From positions 1 to 64,000 of the forward strand of contig CAMORU010000001.1 of NCBI GenBank assembly GCA_946624155.1: a stretch of DNA of 64,000 nucleotides, given 5' to 3'. The notes under the pieces were generated by a model. It was not told the origin of the DNA and searched no databases. It saw only the letters and a list, made by a program, of their open reading frames with translations. The translations under genes were made by a program, and so were the position numbers. The DNA comes from an uncultured Caryophanales bacterium. GTDB lineage: Bacteria; Bacillota_I; Bacilli_A; RFN20; CAG-826. Shown piece by piece: positions 42,787 through 51,490 of this stretch. The first letter of the stretch is position 1. Each line of letters starts with the position of its first letter.

Positions 42787-44367
42787 ATGAAAAAGACAAA
42801 ATTACTCATTCTTCTATCGTCAATTACATGTGCTATGTCTTTAGGTTCATGTTCGCTTTTTAATAATGAAACAATTGAGGTAGATCCACCTTATATTGAA
42901 GTAATTCAAACTTTAAAAATAAATTTACAATCTAAGACAGAAAAATCTTTAAATCCTGAACTTTTGAATTCTTCGGTTACGAAACCTGCTTTTATCTATA
43001 AAAGTTCAAACACAAAAGTTGCAACAGTTTCAACAAAAGGTGTTGTTAAAGGACTTAAGGTTGGCACTGCAAAGATTACAATAACTTTAAAAACCAACAC
43101 TAAAATAACTGAAACAGTCACTGTAAATGTTGTTGATCAAACTAAACCTCATTATGACTACACATTAATGTATTATATGGCGGGTTCAACTTTAGAATAT
43201 GATCCAGAAAAAAGCACTGAATCAAAAAGAAAAGTTGGGCTAATATCTAGAGATATAAAAGAAATTTTAAGTGTCAAAAATATTCCAGATTCAGTAAGAA
43301 TTATTATTCAAACTGGTGGCGCTGAAAAATGGTGTTTAGAATCCTCATATTTAGAAGGTGCTACCCAAATTTCTGGTTCTAAAATCCAAAGATGGGAAGT
43401 TAATAATTCGACAAATAAGCTTACTCTCATTGAGACTTTATCCACTAATAAACTTGCAACTGATTTAGCCTTAACTGATTACTTAGACTGGGCTTTAGAA
43501 GATTACGAGGCTGATCAAATGGGTTTAATTTTTTCAGGTCATGGTGGAGGACTTGCTGGTTGTGCCTATGACGATAATTATTTGGATGATTATGGCTACG
43601 CTAACACATTAAATTCTGCCGAAATGTCTAAAAGTTTTAAAAACGCATTAAAAAATTCAAACAAAGACAAGTTTACTTGGGTTGGCTATGACTGTTGCTT
43701 AATGCAATGCGCCGATTTAGCATCTGTAAATGCTGACTTTTTTGATTATATGGTTGCTTCACAAGAACTTGAAAACGGAACTGGCTGGGATCATGATCAT
43801 TACTTAAATTTAGTTGCTCAAAATCCGAGCGTGACCACAGATGTTTTGCTTAAAGATATTGTTGATTCATTTATTAACGAAAATCATCCTGCAATAGAAA
43901 ATAAGTATGACGAATATTGCTATCAAACTTTATCAGTTTTAGATTTATCTAAAATGGATGAATTCATCGAAAATTTTAATATGTTTTGCGAAGCTCTTGG
44001 CACAGACTCAAATGCTTATAATAAAGCAAAAAATGCATTCAAATATTCATACAATAGTTTTGGCGAAAGTGTATTTGGTTTATGCGACTTTAAGTCACTT
44101 TTAAACAATTTCAATTCAATCTATGATTACACTGTTGATTCCGCAATCTCTTCTTTAGATAAATTAGTTATTTATAAAAATAATTGTTCTGGATATTCAG
44201 TTGAGCCTTGTGGATTAAATGCATTTTTTCCTGAAAAAGCTTCATCTGATAAAAAAGACCAACTTCAAGTTGGTGAATTAGACTACACTGACACATATTA
44301 TGCTGAAGCATCTAAATTAGATTTATGGCAAGAAATGTGTCTTAATTATGGTAGTTTTGTTTGGTAA
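42787..44367 (+). CDS. clostripain-family (C11) cysteine protease lipoprotein with BIG2 domain
   Basis: 526 aa. Lipobox SLGSC (Cys22). A BIG2-like domain (about 35-118) contains SSNTKVATVSTKGVVKGLKV. The peptidase C11 domain (about 128-515) opens with YMAGSTLEYD; the catalytic His is in LIFSGHGGGLAG and Cys in WVGYDCCLMQCADLA, followed by SQELENGTGWDHD. These are the conserved dyad regions of clostripain-like enzymes, which cut after Arg or Lys. Likely a surface protease. TATAAT at 42756-42761 gives a short leader without Shine-Dalgarno. Confidence 0.85.
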   Translation: MKKTKLLILLSSITCAMSLGSCSLFNNETIEVDPPYIEVIQTLKINLQSKTEKSLNPELLNSSVTKPAFIYKSSNTKVATVSTKGVVKGLKVGTAKITITLKTNTKITETVTVNVVDQTKPHYDYTLMYYMAGSTLEYDPEKSTESKRKVGLISRDIKEILSVKNIPDSVRIIIQTGGAEKWCLESSYLEGATQISGSKIQRWEVNNSTNKLTLIETLSTNKLATDLALTDYLDWALEDYEADQMGLIFSGHGGGLAGCAYDDNYLDDYGYANTLNSAEMSKSFKNALKNSNKDKFTWVGYDCCLMQCADLASVNADFFDYMVASQELENGTGWDHDHYLNLVAQNPSVTTDVLLKDIVDSFINENHPAIENKYDEYCYQTLSVLDLSKMDEFIENFNMFCEALGTDSNAYNKAKNAFKYSYNSFGESVFGLCDFKSLLNNFNSIYDYTVDSAISSLDKLVIYKNNCSGYSVEPCGLNAFFPEKASSDKKDQLQVGELDYTDTYYAEASKLDLWQEMCLNYGSFVW

Positions 44368-44394
44368 TTGTTCCATTAAAAGGAGGTAGACAAG

Positions 44395-46113
44395 ATGGAT
44401 AAAAAAATTAAATTTGAAGATATTAAGCCTAAAAAAGTATCGCTTAGTAAGATTCAAGAAAAATTAGAAGGGTTCTGTAAGTCGCTCGAGAGCACTAAAG
44501 ACCCAGTAGAAGCACTTAAAGTTATTCGTGCATTAGAGAAATATATGGATAAGTACGAAAATAACGCTACGGTTATTTCGATTCGTTATACATTAAACAC
44601 AACTGATAAATATATTTCAAAACTTCAAGATCACATGGATGAGATTTCTCCATTCATTTCTAACGAAATTAACAAATTCAATAAGATTTTGGTTAAACAT
44701 CCATGTAGAAAATATTTAGAAGAAAAATTAACTCCATATTATTTCCAAATGATTGAAAACTCTCTCAAATCATTTGATGAAAAAATTATTCCTGAATTAG
44801 TTGAAATTAATAAACTTTCAAGTCAATACGATAGAGTTATGGGCGGTGCTCAAATTGAATTTAGAGGAGGGGTTTATAATCTTCCACAAATGGGTAAATT
44901 CTCAACTTCTAAAGATAGAGAAACTCGTAGAGAAGCTTCTATTTCTGTCGATAAATTTTTCCAAGCTCACGAACAAGAAATTGGAGAAATTTACGGGAAA
45001 TTGGTACTTTTACGTGATCAAGCCGCTAAAAAACTTGGCTTTAAAAACTTTATAGAACTTGGTTATTTAAGCCTCGGTAGAGTTGATTATGATGCCAAGA
45101 TGGTAGCAGCTTATCGTAAGCAAATTGCTGAAGAAGTCGTACCTGTTGCTCAAAAGTTATATAAAGAACAAGCTGCTCGTATTGGAATTCCGTTTAAAGA
45201 TATGAAAACTTACGACTATAATTTGTCATTTTTAACTGGCAACCCAACTCCAAAAGGAGACGCAAAACAATTAGTCGAAAAAGCGACAAAAATGTACAAC
45301 GAAATGTCAAAAGAAACTGGTGAATTTTTCGCATTAATGAAAGATCATCACTTACTTGATTTAGAAGCAAAACCTGGTAAACAACCTGGTGGTTACATGA
45401 CTTTCCTTCCAATTCAAAAATTCCCATTCATTTTTGCAAACTTTAATGGAACTGAACATGATGTTAATGTATTAACTCACGAAGTGGGTCATGCATTCCA
45501 AGGCTATTTATCAAGAAATATTAAACCAGGTGATTTCCGTTCGCCAACATTAGAATCTTGTGAAATTCATTCTATGTCTATGGAATTTTTTGCCTGGCCA
45601 TGGATGGAACTTTTCTTTGAGGAAGATGCTGAAAAATATCGTTATTCCCATTTAACAGATTCAATTGAATTTTTACCGTATGGAATTACTATTGATGAAT
45701 TCCAACATTGGGTTTATGAACATCCAACAGCAACTCACGATGAAAGATGTGCTGCGTATAAAGAAATTGAATCTCGTTATACCCCACAAAAGAAATATGA
45801 TCCAGAACAAAAAATCTGTTCAAAAGGTGGATGGTGGTTAAGACAAAGCCATATCTTTGGTTCTCCATTCTATTATATCGACTACACATTAGCTCAAGTT
45901 TGTGCCTTCCAATTCTGTGTTGAAATGAACAAAAACCGCGAAAAAGCATGGAAAAAATACGTTAAATTATGTAAACTCGGTGGTCGTTATCCATTCGTTA
46001 CATTGCTTGGAAAAGCACATTTAAGAAATCCGTTTGAAGAAGGTAATATCCATAAAGTTATGATTCCTCTCAAACATATTCTTAAATCATTAGATTTATC
46101 CAAAATTAAATAG
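44395..46113 (+). CDS. pepF: M3-family oligoendopeptidase
   Basis: Zinc oligopeptidase that degrades short cytoplasmic peptides. 572 aa, no signal peptide. The zinc motif is LTHEVGHAFQGYL (about residue 362), with the third ligand Glu in SPTLESCEIHSMSMEFF, and HIFGSPFYYIDYTLAQVCAFQF in the C-terminal active-site wall. MGGAQIEFRG and GKFSTSKDRETRREA are further family signatures. A strong site AAGGAGG precedes the ATG, and a terminator follows. Confidence 0.94.
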   Translation: MDKKIKFEDIKPKKVSLSKIQEKLEGFCKSLESTKDPVEALKVIRALEKYMDKYENNATVISIRYTLNTTDKYISKLQDHMDEISPFISNEINKFNKILVKHPCRKYLEEKLTPYYFQMIENSLKSFDEKIIPELVEINKLSSQYDRVMGGAQIEFRGGVYNLPQMGKFSTSKDRETRREASISVDKFFQAHEQEIGEIYGKLVLLRDQAAKKLGFKNFIELGYLSLGRVDYDAKMVAAYRKQIAEEVVPVAQKLYKEQAARIGIPFKDMKTYDYNLSFLTGNPTPKGDAKQLVEKATKMYNEMSKETGEFFALMKDHHLLDLEAKPGKQPGGYMTFLPIQKFPFIFANFNGTEHDVNVLTHEVGHAFQGYLSRNIKPGDFRSPTLESCEIHSMSMEFFAWPWMELFFEEDAEKYRYSHLTDSIEFLPYGITIDEFQHWVYEHPTATHDERCAAYKEIESRYTPQKKYDPEQKICSKGGWWLRQSHIFGSPFYYIDYTLAQVCAFQFCVEMNKNREKAWKKYVKLCKLGGRYPFVTLLGKAHLRNPFEEGNIHKVMIPLKHILKSLDLSKIK

Positions 46114-46115
46114 AG

Positions 46116-46138
46116 AAAGGCCTATGGCCTTTTTCTTT
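46116..46138 (+). terminator. terminator of pepF
   Basis: AAAGGCC/GGCCTTT, loop TAT, then TTCTTTT. Confidence 0.85.
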
Positions 46139-46225
46139 TACATCTCTAATTAAGTAATATAGATTTGTTTATTTAATAAATAAGTTTTGCTATAATTCTA
46201 ATTGCTTTTTAAAGGAGAAATACCT

Positions 46226-47017
46226 ATGTACGAACCGATAAAGAATATATGGCAATTTAAATCGGCAGCTTTATGGGTGGAGCTTGCTTTATCAATTATT
46301 GTCATTGCTTTTATGCTAGTTATCATCGTTCATTCGATGAAAAAATTACCATACTTAATTGGTGGTATTGCTGCTGGTTGTATTAGCATTATTGCATGGT
46401 TTTTTGGCCTTACATTCTTGTGGGCTATCATGCTTGTTTTATTAACAGCATTCTTAATAATCACAATTACGCAAAAACAACTTGATTTCAAAGAAATCTT
46501 TACTTCAATTTTCCAAAAGAATAAAAATGGTGCTGCCCAAAAAGTTTATGATAGACACGCTGTTTGTCAAAGAATCGCTATAGCAGTAGAAACTTTATCT
46601 AGAACAAAAACTGGTGCGCTTATTACTTTTGAGAAAAATGTTCCTCTTTCTGAGGTTGTTAAAAGTGGAACAATTTTAAATGCTCCTATCACTCCAGAAC
46701 TTCTTACAACAATTTTCTATCCTGGAACTAGACTCCATGATGGTGCTGTTGTTATTAGAAGAGATTTAATTTTAGCAGCTTCAGTTTATTACACTCCTAC
46801 AACAAAACCTTTAACTGGTAAGTTTGGTTCAAGACATAGAGCTGCTATTGGTATTTCTGAAATTACCGACTCTGTTACAGTAATTGTTTCTGAAGAAACA
46901 GGTAGAGTATCATTAGCATATCATGGCGAACTTATAAGTGTTGCTCCTGATTCATTCTTAAGGACACTAGAAGAATACTTATTCGCCGAAGAAAAAACAC
47001 AAGTAGAGGAAAAATAA
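46226..47017 (+). CDS. cdaA: diadenylate cyclase CdaA
   Basis: Makes cyclic di-AMP, which controls potassium and osmolyte uptake and wall homeostasis. The ATG at 46226 follows AAAGGAG; a longer TTG start would include that site. Three membrane helices (about 15-38, 40-62, 65-82) precede the DAC domain (about 100-255) with the catalytic motifs LHDGAVVIR and GSRHRAAIG. 263 aa is normal. A TATAAT (46194-46199) serves as -10. The usual cdaR partner gene is absent: glmM starts 1 nt after the stop. Confidence 0.95.
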   Translation: MYEPIKNIWQFKSAALWVELALSIIVIAFMLVIIVHSMKKLPYLIGGIAAGCISIIAWFFGLTFLWAIMLVLLTAFLIITITQKQLDFKEIFTSIFQKNKNGAAQKVYDRHAVCQRIAIAVETLSRTKTGALITFEKNVPLSEVVKSGTILNAPITPELLTTIFYPGTRLHDGAVVIRRDLILAASVYYTPTTKPLTGKFGSRHRAAIGISEITDSVTVIVSEETGRVSLAYHGELISVAPDSFLRTLEEYLFAEEKTQVEEK

Positions 47018-47018
47018 T

Positions 47019-48353
47019 ATGGGAAAATATTTTGGAACAGACGGAGCTCGTGGAATTGCTGGCCAACAAATCACAGGCTCTTTAGCTTATAGAATTGGTC
47101 GTTATATTGGTCAATATCCTGATGGAAAAAAGAATAAAATCCTTATTGCCAGAGATACTCGTATCTCCGGAAAACTTTTAGGTGATGCTGTTGGCGTTGG
47201 CGTTGTTTCGAGTGGCTCTGATGTTTACGATATTGGAGTATCGACCACTCCATCAGTTTCTTATTTAGTAAGAAAACATGGTTTTGATTACGGAGTTATG
47301 ATTTCCGCTTCCCATAACCCTTACTATGATAACGGAATTAAAGTTTTTAATGCTGAAGGTGAAAAATTAGAAGCTGAGATTGAAGAAAAAATTGAAGAAT
47401 ATATTGATAATCCTTTGGACAATCTTCCACTTAAAACTAATGACGAAATTGGTCGCTACGTTCCTTGCGATGAATTACTTAGCGAATACATTGACTTTTT
47501 AGTTTCTAAAGCTGATCCAAAAGTTAAAAACTTAAAAGTTTACATAGATTGTTCAAATGGTTCTTCATCTAATATTGCACCAGAAGTTTTAAAAAGACTT
47601 GGTGTTAAATACACTGTAGTGGCTCATGAACCTAATGGTTTAAATATTAATGATCATTGCGGTTCAACTAAAATCGAAAATAATGCTGAGTCTGTTAAAG
47701 CTGGTGGATATGATGTCGCATTCGCCTTTGATGGTGATGCTGATAGATGTTTAGCAATGACAAATGATGGAGTTGTTGTCGATGGTGATCAACTCATTTA
47801 TTTAAACGCTATTAATTTAAGAAAAAACGGAAAATTATCAGGAAATACGGTAGTTATTACTGTTATGAGCAACCTAGGGCTTAAGAAAGCATTGGTTGCT
47901 GAAGGTCTTGATTATCACGAAACAGCAGTTGGGGATAAATATGTTCAAATGGATATGAAAGCCAACGGTTTATCAATTGGTGGTGAGCAATCAGGTCACA
48001 TCATTTTCCTTGATGATTTAAATACTGGCGATGGTGTTTTAACGATGATTCACACCTTAAATGTTATTGCTAGAGAAGGCAAATCACTTCAAGAACTTGT
48101 TAAAAACTTAAAGATTTATCCACAAAGCTTAAAGAATGTTGTGGTCACAAATAAAGAAGCCGTTTTATCTAATGAAGGATTTAAAGCAAAAATTAAAGAG
48201 ATTGAAGATTCCCTTAGGGGAAACGGCAGAATTTTAGTTCGTCCTTCTGGAACAGAACCAAAAATTAGAGTTATGTGCGAAGCACCAACTCAAGAACAAT
48301 GTGACGAAATCACCTCTGTTCTTGCTGCATACGTTGAGGATATTTCTCAATAA
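47019..48353 (+). CDS. glmM: phosphoglucosamine mutase
   Basis: Converts glucosamine-6-phosphate to glucosamine-1-phosphate for peptidoglycan precursors. FGTDGARGIA at the N-terminus, the phosphoserine loop ISASHNPYYDNGIK (about residue 99), the metal loop FDGDADRCLA, the sugar loop GGEQSGHIIF and the C-terminal phosphate loop RPSGTEPKIRVM are all present. 444 aa is normal. In Bacillus GlmM binds CdaA directly and lowers its activity; adjacency here fits that. The stop shares a base with the next start (TAATG). Confidence 0.96.
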   Translation: MGKYFGTDGARGIAGQQITGSLAYRIGRYIGQYPDGKKNKILIARDTRISGKLLGDAVGVGVVSSGSDVYDIGVSTTPSVSYLVRKHGFDYGVMISASHNPYYDNGIKVFNAEGEKLEAEIEEKIEEYIDNPLDNLPLKTNDEIGRYVPCDELLSEYIDFLVSKADPKVKNLKVYIDCSNGSSSNIAPEVLKRLGVKYTVVAHEPNGLNINDHCGSTKIENNAESVKAGGYDVAFAFDGDADRCLAMTNDGVVVDGDQLIYLNAINLRKNGKLSGNTVVITVMSNLGLKKALVAEGLDYHETAVGDKYVQMDMKANGLSIGGEQSGHIIFLDDLNTGDGVLTMIHTLNVIAREGKSLQELVKNLKIYPQSLKNVVVTNKEAVLSNEGFKAKIKEIEDSLRGNGRILVRPSGTEPKIRVMCEAPTQEQCDEITSVLAAYVEDISQ

Positions 48354-48958
48354 TGAAATACGAAGAATTTTACGATTTTATTGTCAAAGTTCATTCAATT
48401 GCAAAAATAGGACTTACTTATTCAAAAGATCCTTACGCAATTGATAACTACAAAGAGCTTAACGAGATTTCTAGAGAAATGCTCGAAAAGTTTATGGAGG
48501 TAAAGTTTGATAAACCTTCAATGTTTACAAAAGAAGTTTATCCAACTCCAAATATCTCTGTAAGAACCTTAATTGGTTCAAATAACAAAATCCTTCTTGT
48601 AAGAGAAGCTAACTCTGGACTTTGGTCATTTCCAGGCGGTTGGGCTGAGTTGTATGACTCACCAAAAACTGCTGCATACAACGAAGTTGTACAAGAAACA
48701 GGAGTGGAACCAGAAATTACTCGTCTTATCGGAGTAATTGATAGACTTCCACATAAGACAAATAAATCAGTTCCAGAATATGTCTTAATATTTGAAGGAA
48801 CTATTAAAGATGAGGATTTCTCAAAACATTGTCACGAAATTACAGAAGTTCAATTCTTTGATATTGATAAACTTCCTGAAATGAGTCGAAAACTTACAAA
48901 GGAAGAATTAGACATCATAATTGATGCCTACAAGAACAAAAAGGTCATATTTGATTAA
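48353..48958 (+). CDS. Nudix hydrolase with N-terminal NUDIX-associated domain
   Basis: 201 aa: a helical N-terminal domain (about 1-65) like that found in bacterial ADP-ribose/nucleoside-diphosphate hydrolases, then the Nudix fold. The box reads GGWAELYDSPKTAAYNEVVQETG: the usual Arg before the catalytic Glu is Asn and the first Glu position is displaced, so it deviates from consensus although EVVQE is kept. Activity is likely but the substrate is unclear. One-base overlap with glmM puts it in the cdaA operon. Confidence 0.82.
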   Translation: MKYEEFYDFIVKVHSIAKIGLTYSKDPYAIDNYKELNEISREMLEKFMEVKFDKPSMFTKEVYPTPNISVRTLIGSNNKILLVREANSGLWSFPGGWAELYDSPKTAAYNEVVQETGVEPEITRLIGVIDRLPHKTNKSVPEYVLIFEGTIKDEDFSKHCHEITEVQFFDIDKLPEMSRKLTKEELDIIIDAYKNKKVIFD

Positions 48959-48972
48959 TTAGGAGGAAAAAT

Positions 48973-49692
48973 ATGCCAACACCACATAACGAAGCCAAAA
49001 AAGGCGAAATAGCAAAGGTAGTTTTAATGCCTGGTGATCCAAATCGTGCGAAATGGATCGTTGAAAACTTTTTACACGATGTCAAACTTGTAAATAAAGT
49101 TAGAGGTCAATTTTGTTTTACTGGATTAACCAAAAATAACAAAAGAATTTCAGTAATGTCTCATGGTATGGGTAATCCATCAATTGGTATTTACTCATTT
49201 GAATTATTTACCGAATATGATGTTGACGTAATTATTAGAGTTGGAACCTGTGGTTCTTACCAAGACTTTGTTAATTTCTTTGATGTTATTATTGGTGAAT
49301 CTACCTGTACTGATTCAAATTATGGCGCTCAACTTGGACATGATGTTTCCTATTGCCCTAAAGCGTCTAGTGAATTAGTTGAAACTGCTAAAGAGGTATT
49401 AACAAAGAAGGGTTATCCTTTCCACGTCGGAATGGTTTTTGCAGCAGACGTCTTTTATGATTTCAAAAAAGATATTTGGAAAGAATATGCAAAACGTGGT
49501 GTATTAGCAGTTGAAATGGAATCATATGCTTTATATGTAAATGCTGAATATCTTGGCAAAAAAGCATTGACCATGTTAACTGTTACTGATCATTTCATAA
49601 AAGAAGGTAGACTTACACCTGAACAAAGACAAACAGGACTTCGTAACATGATTGATTCTGCTATTGAAGTTGCTGAAAAATACGCAGAATAA
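48973..49692 (+). CDS. deoD: purine-nucleoside phosphorylase, DeoD type
   Basis: Phosphorolysis of purine (deoxy)nucleosides for salvage. 239 aa with TPHNEAKKGEIAKVVLMPGDP at the N-terminus, MSHGMGNPSIGIYSFEL, RVGTCGSY, and VEMESYALY for nucleoside binding; the catalytic Asp is in TVTDHF. A strong site TTAGGAGG precedes the ATG. Together with the two surface nucleotidases it suggests nucleoside scavenging. Confidence 0.95.
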   Translation: MPTPHNEAKKGEIAKVVLMPGDPNRAKWIVENFLHDVKLVNKVRGQFCFTGLTKNNKRISVMSHGMGNPSIGIYSFELFTEYDVDVIIRVGTCGSYQDFVNFFDVIIGESTCTDSNYGAQLGHDVSYCPKASSELVETAKEVLTKKGYPFHVGMVFAADVFYDFKKDIWKEYAKRGVLAVEMESYALYVNAEYLGKKALTMLTVTDHFIKEGRLTPEQRQTGLRNMIDSAIEVAEKYAE

Positions 49693-49694
49693 AC

Positions 49695-50294
49695 ATGTTT
49701 ATTGCATTACTTAGTTTACTAATTGTTTTTCTTATCGCATTCATTGTTTTTTTTACTTATTTAAGAACAATGACAAGCGAGACATATACTAAGTATTGCT
49801 TTAAAAAAGTTGGACGTATTTCTAAAAGAAAGCATCTCTTATCGATTCTAGATTTGCATCTTCTTAATAACGAAAGAGAAAAGCTAAAAGTTAATCATGT
49901 CATATTTGGAAGAAAATACATTTATCTTATTTCTGATTTGATGCTTAAAGGTTTTGTCTCTGGTGAAGTAAATGATAACTCCTGGGTTTACTTCAACAAC
50001 ATTACTAAAAAGAGTCATTATCTTGATAATTTAAATAAGGTTTCTGACAAAAATATACAGGATTTTGCAGGAATTTTAGGAATTTCTAGCGATCCAATCA
50101 TATCCATTTGTTTAATTCCAAATGAGTGTGATATTAGTGTTAACGGCTATAAAAATAGCAATAAGATGATTGTTCACTATGCATCACTTAGCAAAACCAT
50201 TTCATCCTTGGAAAGAGAGCAAATAGGATCATTCAAGCAAGAACAAATTTACGAACAATATGAAAAAATCAAAAGTAGAAACGAAGAAAAATGA
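49695..50294 (+). CDS. membrane-anchored protein, unknown (possibly NERD-like)
   Basis: 199 aa. One N-terminal membrane helix (about 3-24), then a soluble part. KVNHVIFGRKYIYLISDLMLKG followed by GEVNDNSWVYF resembles the beta-strand core of NERD (nuclease-related) domains, but the catalytic Asp and Glu-X-Lys are not convincingly present, so this is a weak suggestion. It starts 2 nt after deoD and its end overlaps the next gene by 35 nt, so it is part of the same operon. Confidence 0.5.
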   Translation: MFIALLSLLIVFLIAFIVFFTYLRTMTSETYTKYCFKKVGRISKRKHLLSILDLHLLNNEREKLKVNHVIFGRKYIYLISDLMLKGFVSGEVNDNSWVYFNNITKKSHYLDNLNKVSDKNIQDFAGILGISSDPIISICLIPNECDISVNGYKNSNKMIVHYASLSKTISSLEREQIGSFKQEQIYEQYEKIKSRNEEK

Positions 50295-51327
50295 CGAGAT
50301 AGATTTTCGTTTTATTGTATACGAAACACTAAAATCTCGAAGAGGCATACCAATGCATCTATTTTTCTTCATCATGTTTACGCTTGTTTCGTTAATGATT
50401 GCTTATGTTCTTCCGTTTTCACTTTTAATAACGGTACCTTTTGTTATTGCTCCTTCTTACTTTGCATACACTAGTGTTTGCATCGGAAAAGATTCAAAAC
50501 ATGGGGAAGACTTCTCTTTCTTTAGAATGTACAAAGTCTATTTCACAAATCTTTTCTTTGGTAGTTATAGATTGCTTTTAGGTTTATTAAAATCATTTGC
50601 TGCCTACGTTGGAAGTGAGATGGTTCTTATATTTATTTTTGATGCAACAATATTTAGCAAAATTCCTGGTTATTCTGCTTTAGCAGAAAAATTAGTAACT
50701 AGCACAGATTATACTGCGGTTTTTGATGAATATTATAAATTCATTTCAACCAACGAAACGATGGTTAGATTTACATTCCTTGCGACTGTAATTTCTTTGG
50801 TTTTCGCATCTTTTTTCTTTATCCAACATATTGGTAAACATTCATTGAAAATAAGAAGAAATTTATTTAGAAAACCTCCTCTTCCTGCCGCTCAAGTTTC
50901 TTATGTTTATAAAACATTTAGAAGAGAGCATAGAGGTGAACTCATTAAATCCTATATTAAATTCGCTTGGTTTTATCAATTATTACTTATTCTTGCTGGT
51001 GGTGGCGGAGTAGTTTTATCTTTCTTTGTATTAAAGAATATTGATGCTTATCAAGCTGCAGTTATTTCAATTGCTCTAATGTTTATCGTTTCGATTCCGC
51101 TATTTAATTACATTAGTAAAATGCAAGACATCATTTATATTTCTCTTGCAAATGATTTTGAGAAAGCAAATGTTAGATTAACTTTACAATTATTTGAAAA
51201 ATATAAAGAAAAAATAGATATTTCTGAAGAAGATTTAGGTAAGATCAAAGATATTCTTGAACAGACTAAAAAGGAATTATCTAATGAAGAGAATAATAAG
51301 GAGAGTAACGAAGAAGATAAACAATAA
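50260..51327 (+). CDS. multi-pass membrane protein, unknown function
   Basis: 355 aa. A charged N-terminus (1-30), then about six hydrophobic helices (about 33-75, 105-130, 165-190, 235-290), and a charged Glu/Asn/Lys tail (about 310-355). No motif I recognise. The start lies within the end of the preceding gene (AATATGAAAAA), 35 nt overlap, which suggests the two products act together. Ends the cdaA-glmM-nudix-deoD run; the next gene on this strand has its own promoter. Confidence 0.6.
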   Translation: MKKSKVETKKNDEIDFRFIVYETLKSRRGIPMHLFFFIMFTLVSLMIAYVLPFSLLITVPFVIAPSYFAYTSVCIGKDSKHGEDFSFFRMYKVYFTNLFFGSYRLLLGLLKSFAAYVGSEMVLIFIFDATIFSKIPGYSALAEKLVTSTDYTAVFDEYYKFISTNETMVRFTFLATVISLVFASFFFIQHIGKHSLKIRRNLFRKPPLPAAQVSYVYKTFRREHRGELIKSYIKFAWFYQLLLILAGGGGVVLSFFVLKNIDAYQAAVISIALMFIVSIPLFNYISKMQDIIYISLANDFEKANVRLTLQLFEKYKEKIDISEEDLGKIKDILEQTKKELSNEENNKESNEEDKQ

Positions 51328-51347
51328 AAAAATCCACAAAGTGGATT
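51326..51347 (-). terminator. terminator of the minus-strand tRNA-Gly
   Basis: AATCCAC/GTGGATT with loop TTT; the plus-strand A run at 51326-51330 is the U tract for minus-strand transcription. Confidence 0.8.
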
Positions 51348-51357
51348 CAGTTAGCAA

Positions 51358-51431
51358 TGGAGCAGCTGGCGGGAATCGGACCCGTATAGCCACCTTGGCA
51401 AGGTGGTGTTCTACCACTGAACTACAGCTGC
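51358..51431 (-). tRNA. tRNA-Gly (GCC)
   Basis: 74 nt with CCA on the minus strand. Acceptor GCAGCTG/CAGCTGC, anticodon stem CACC-type with loop TTGCCAA. The only tRNA on the minus strand in this window. Its own promoter and terminator are visible. Confidence 0.93.
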
Positions 51432-51445
51432 AATTCAGCGTGATT

Positions 51446-51474
51446 ATTATATAAAAGGTGTTATAATACTTCAA
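51446..51474. promoter_or_regulatory. divergent overlapping promoters, tRNA-Gly and gltX
   Basis: Minus strand for tRNA-Gly: TTGAAG (51469-51474), 17 nt, TATAAT (51446-51451). Plus strand for gltX: extended -10 TGTTATAAT with the hexamer at 51462-51467, giving a leader of about 17 nt without Shine-Dalgarno. Confidence 0.65.
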
Positions 51475-51490
51475 GTTAAAATTAAAATTT

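Noticed and set aside
51257..51454. Open frame across the minus-strand tRNA-Gly
   Set aside because: It overlaps the tRNA and the end of a longer gene and has no ribosome site.
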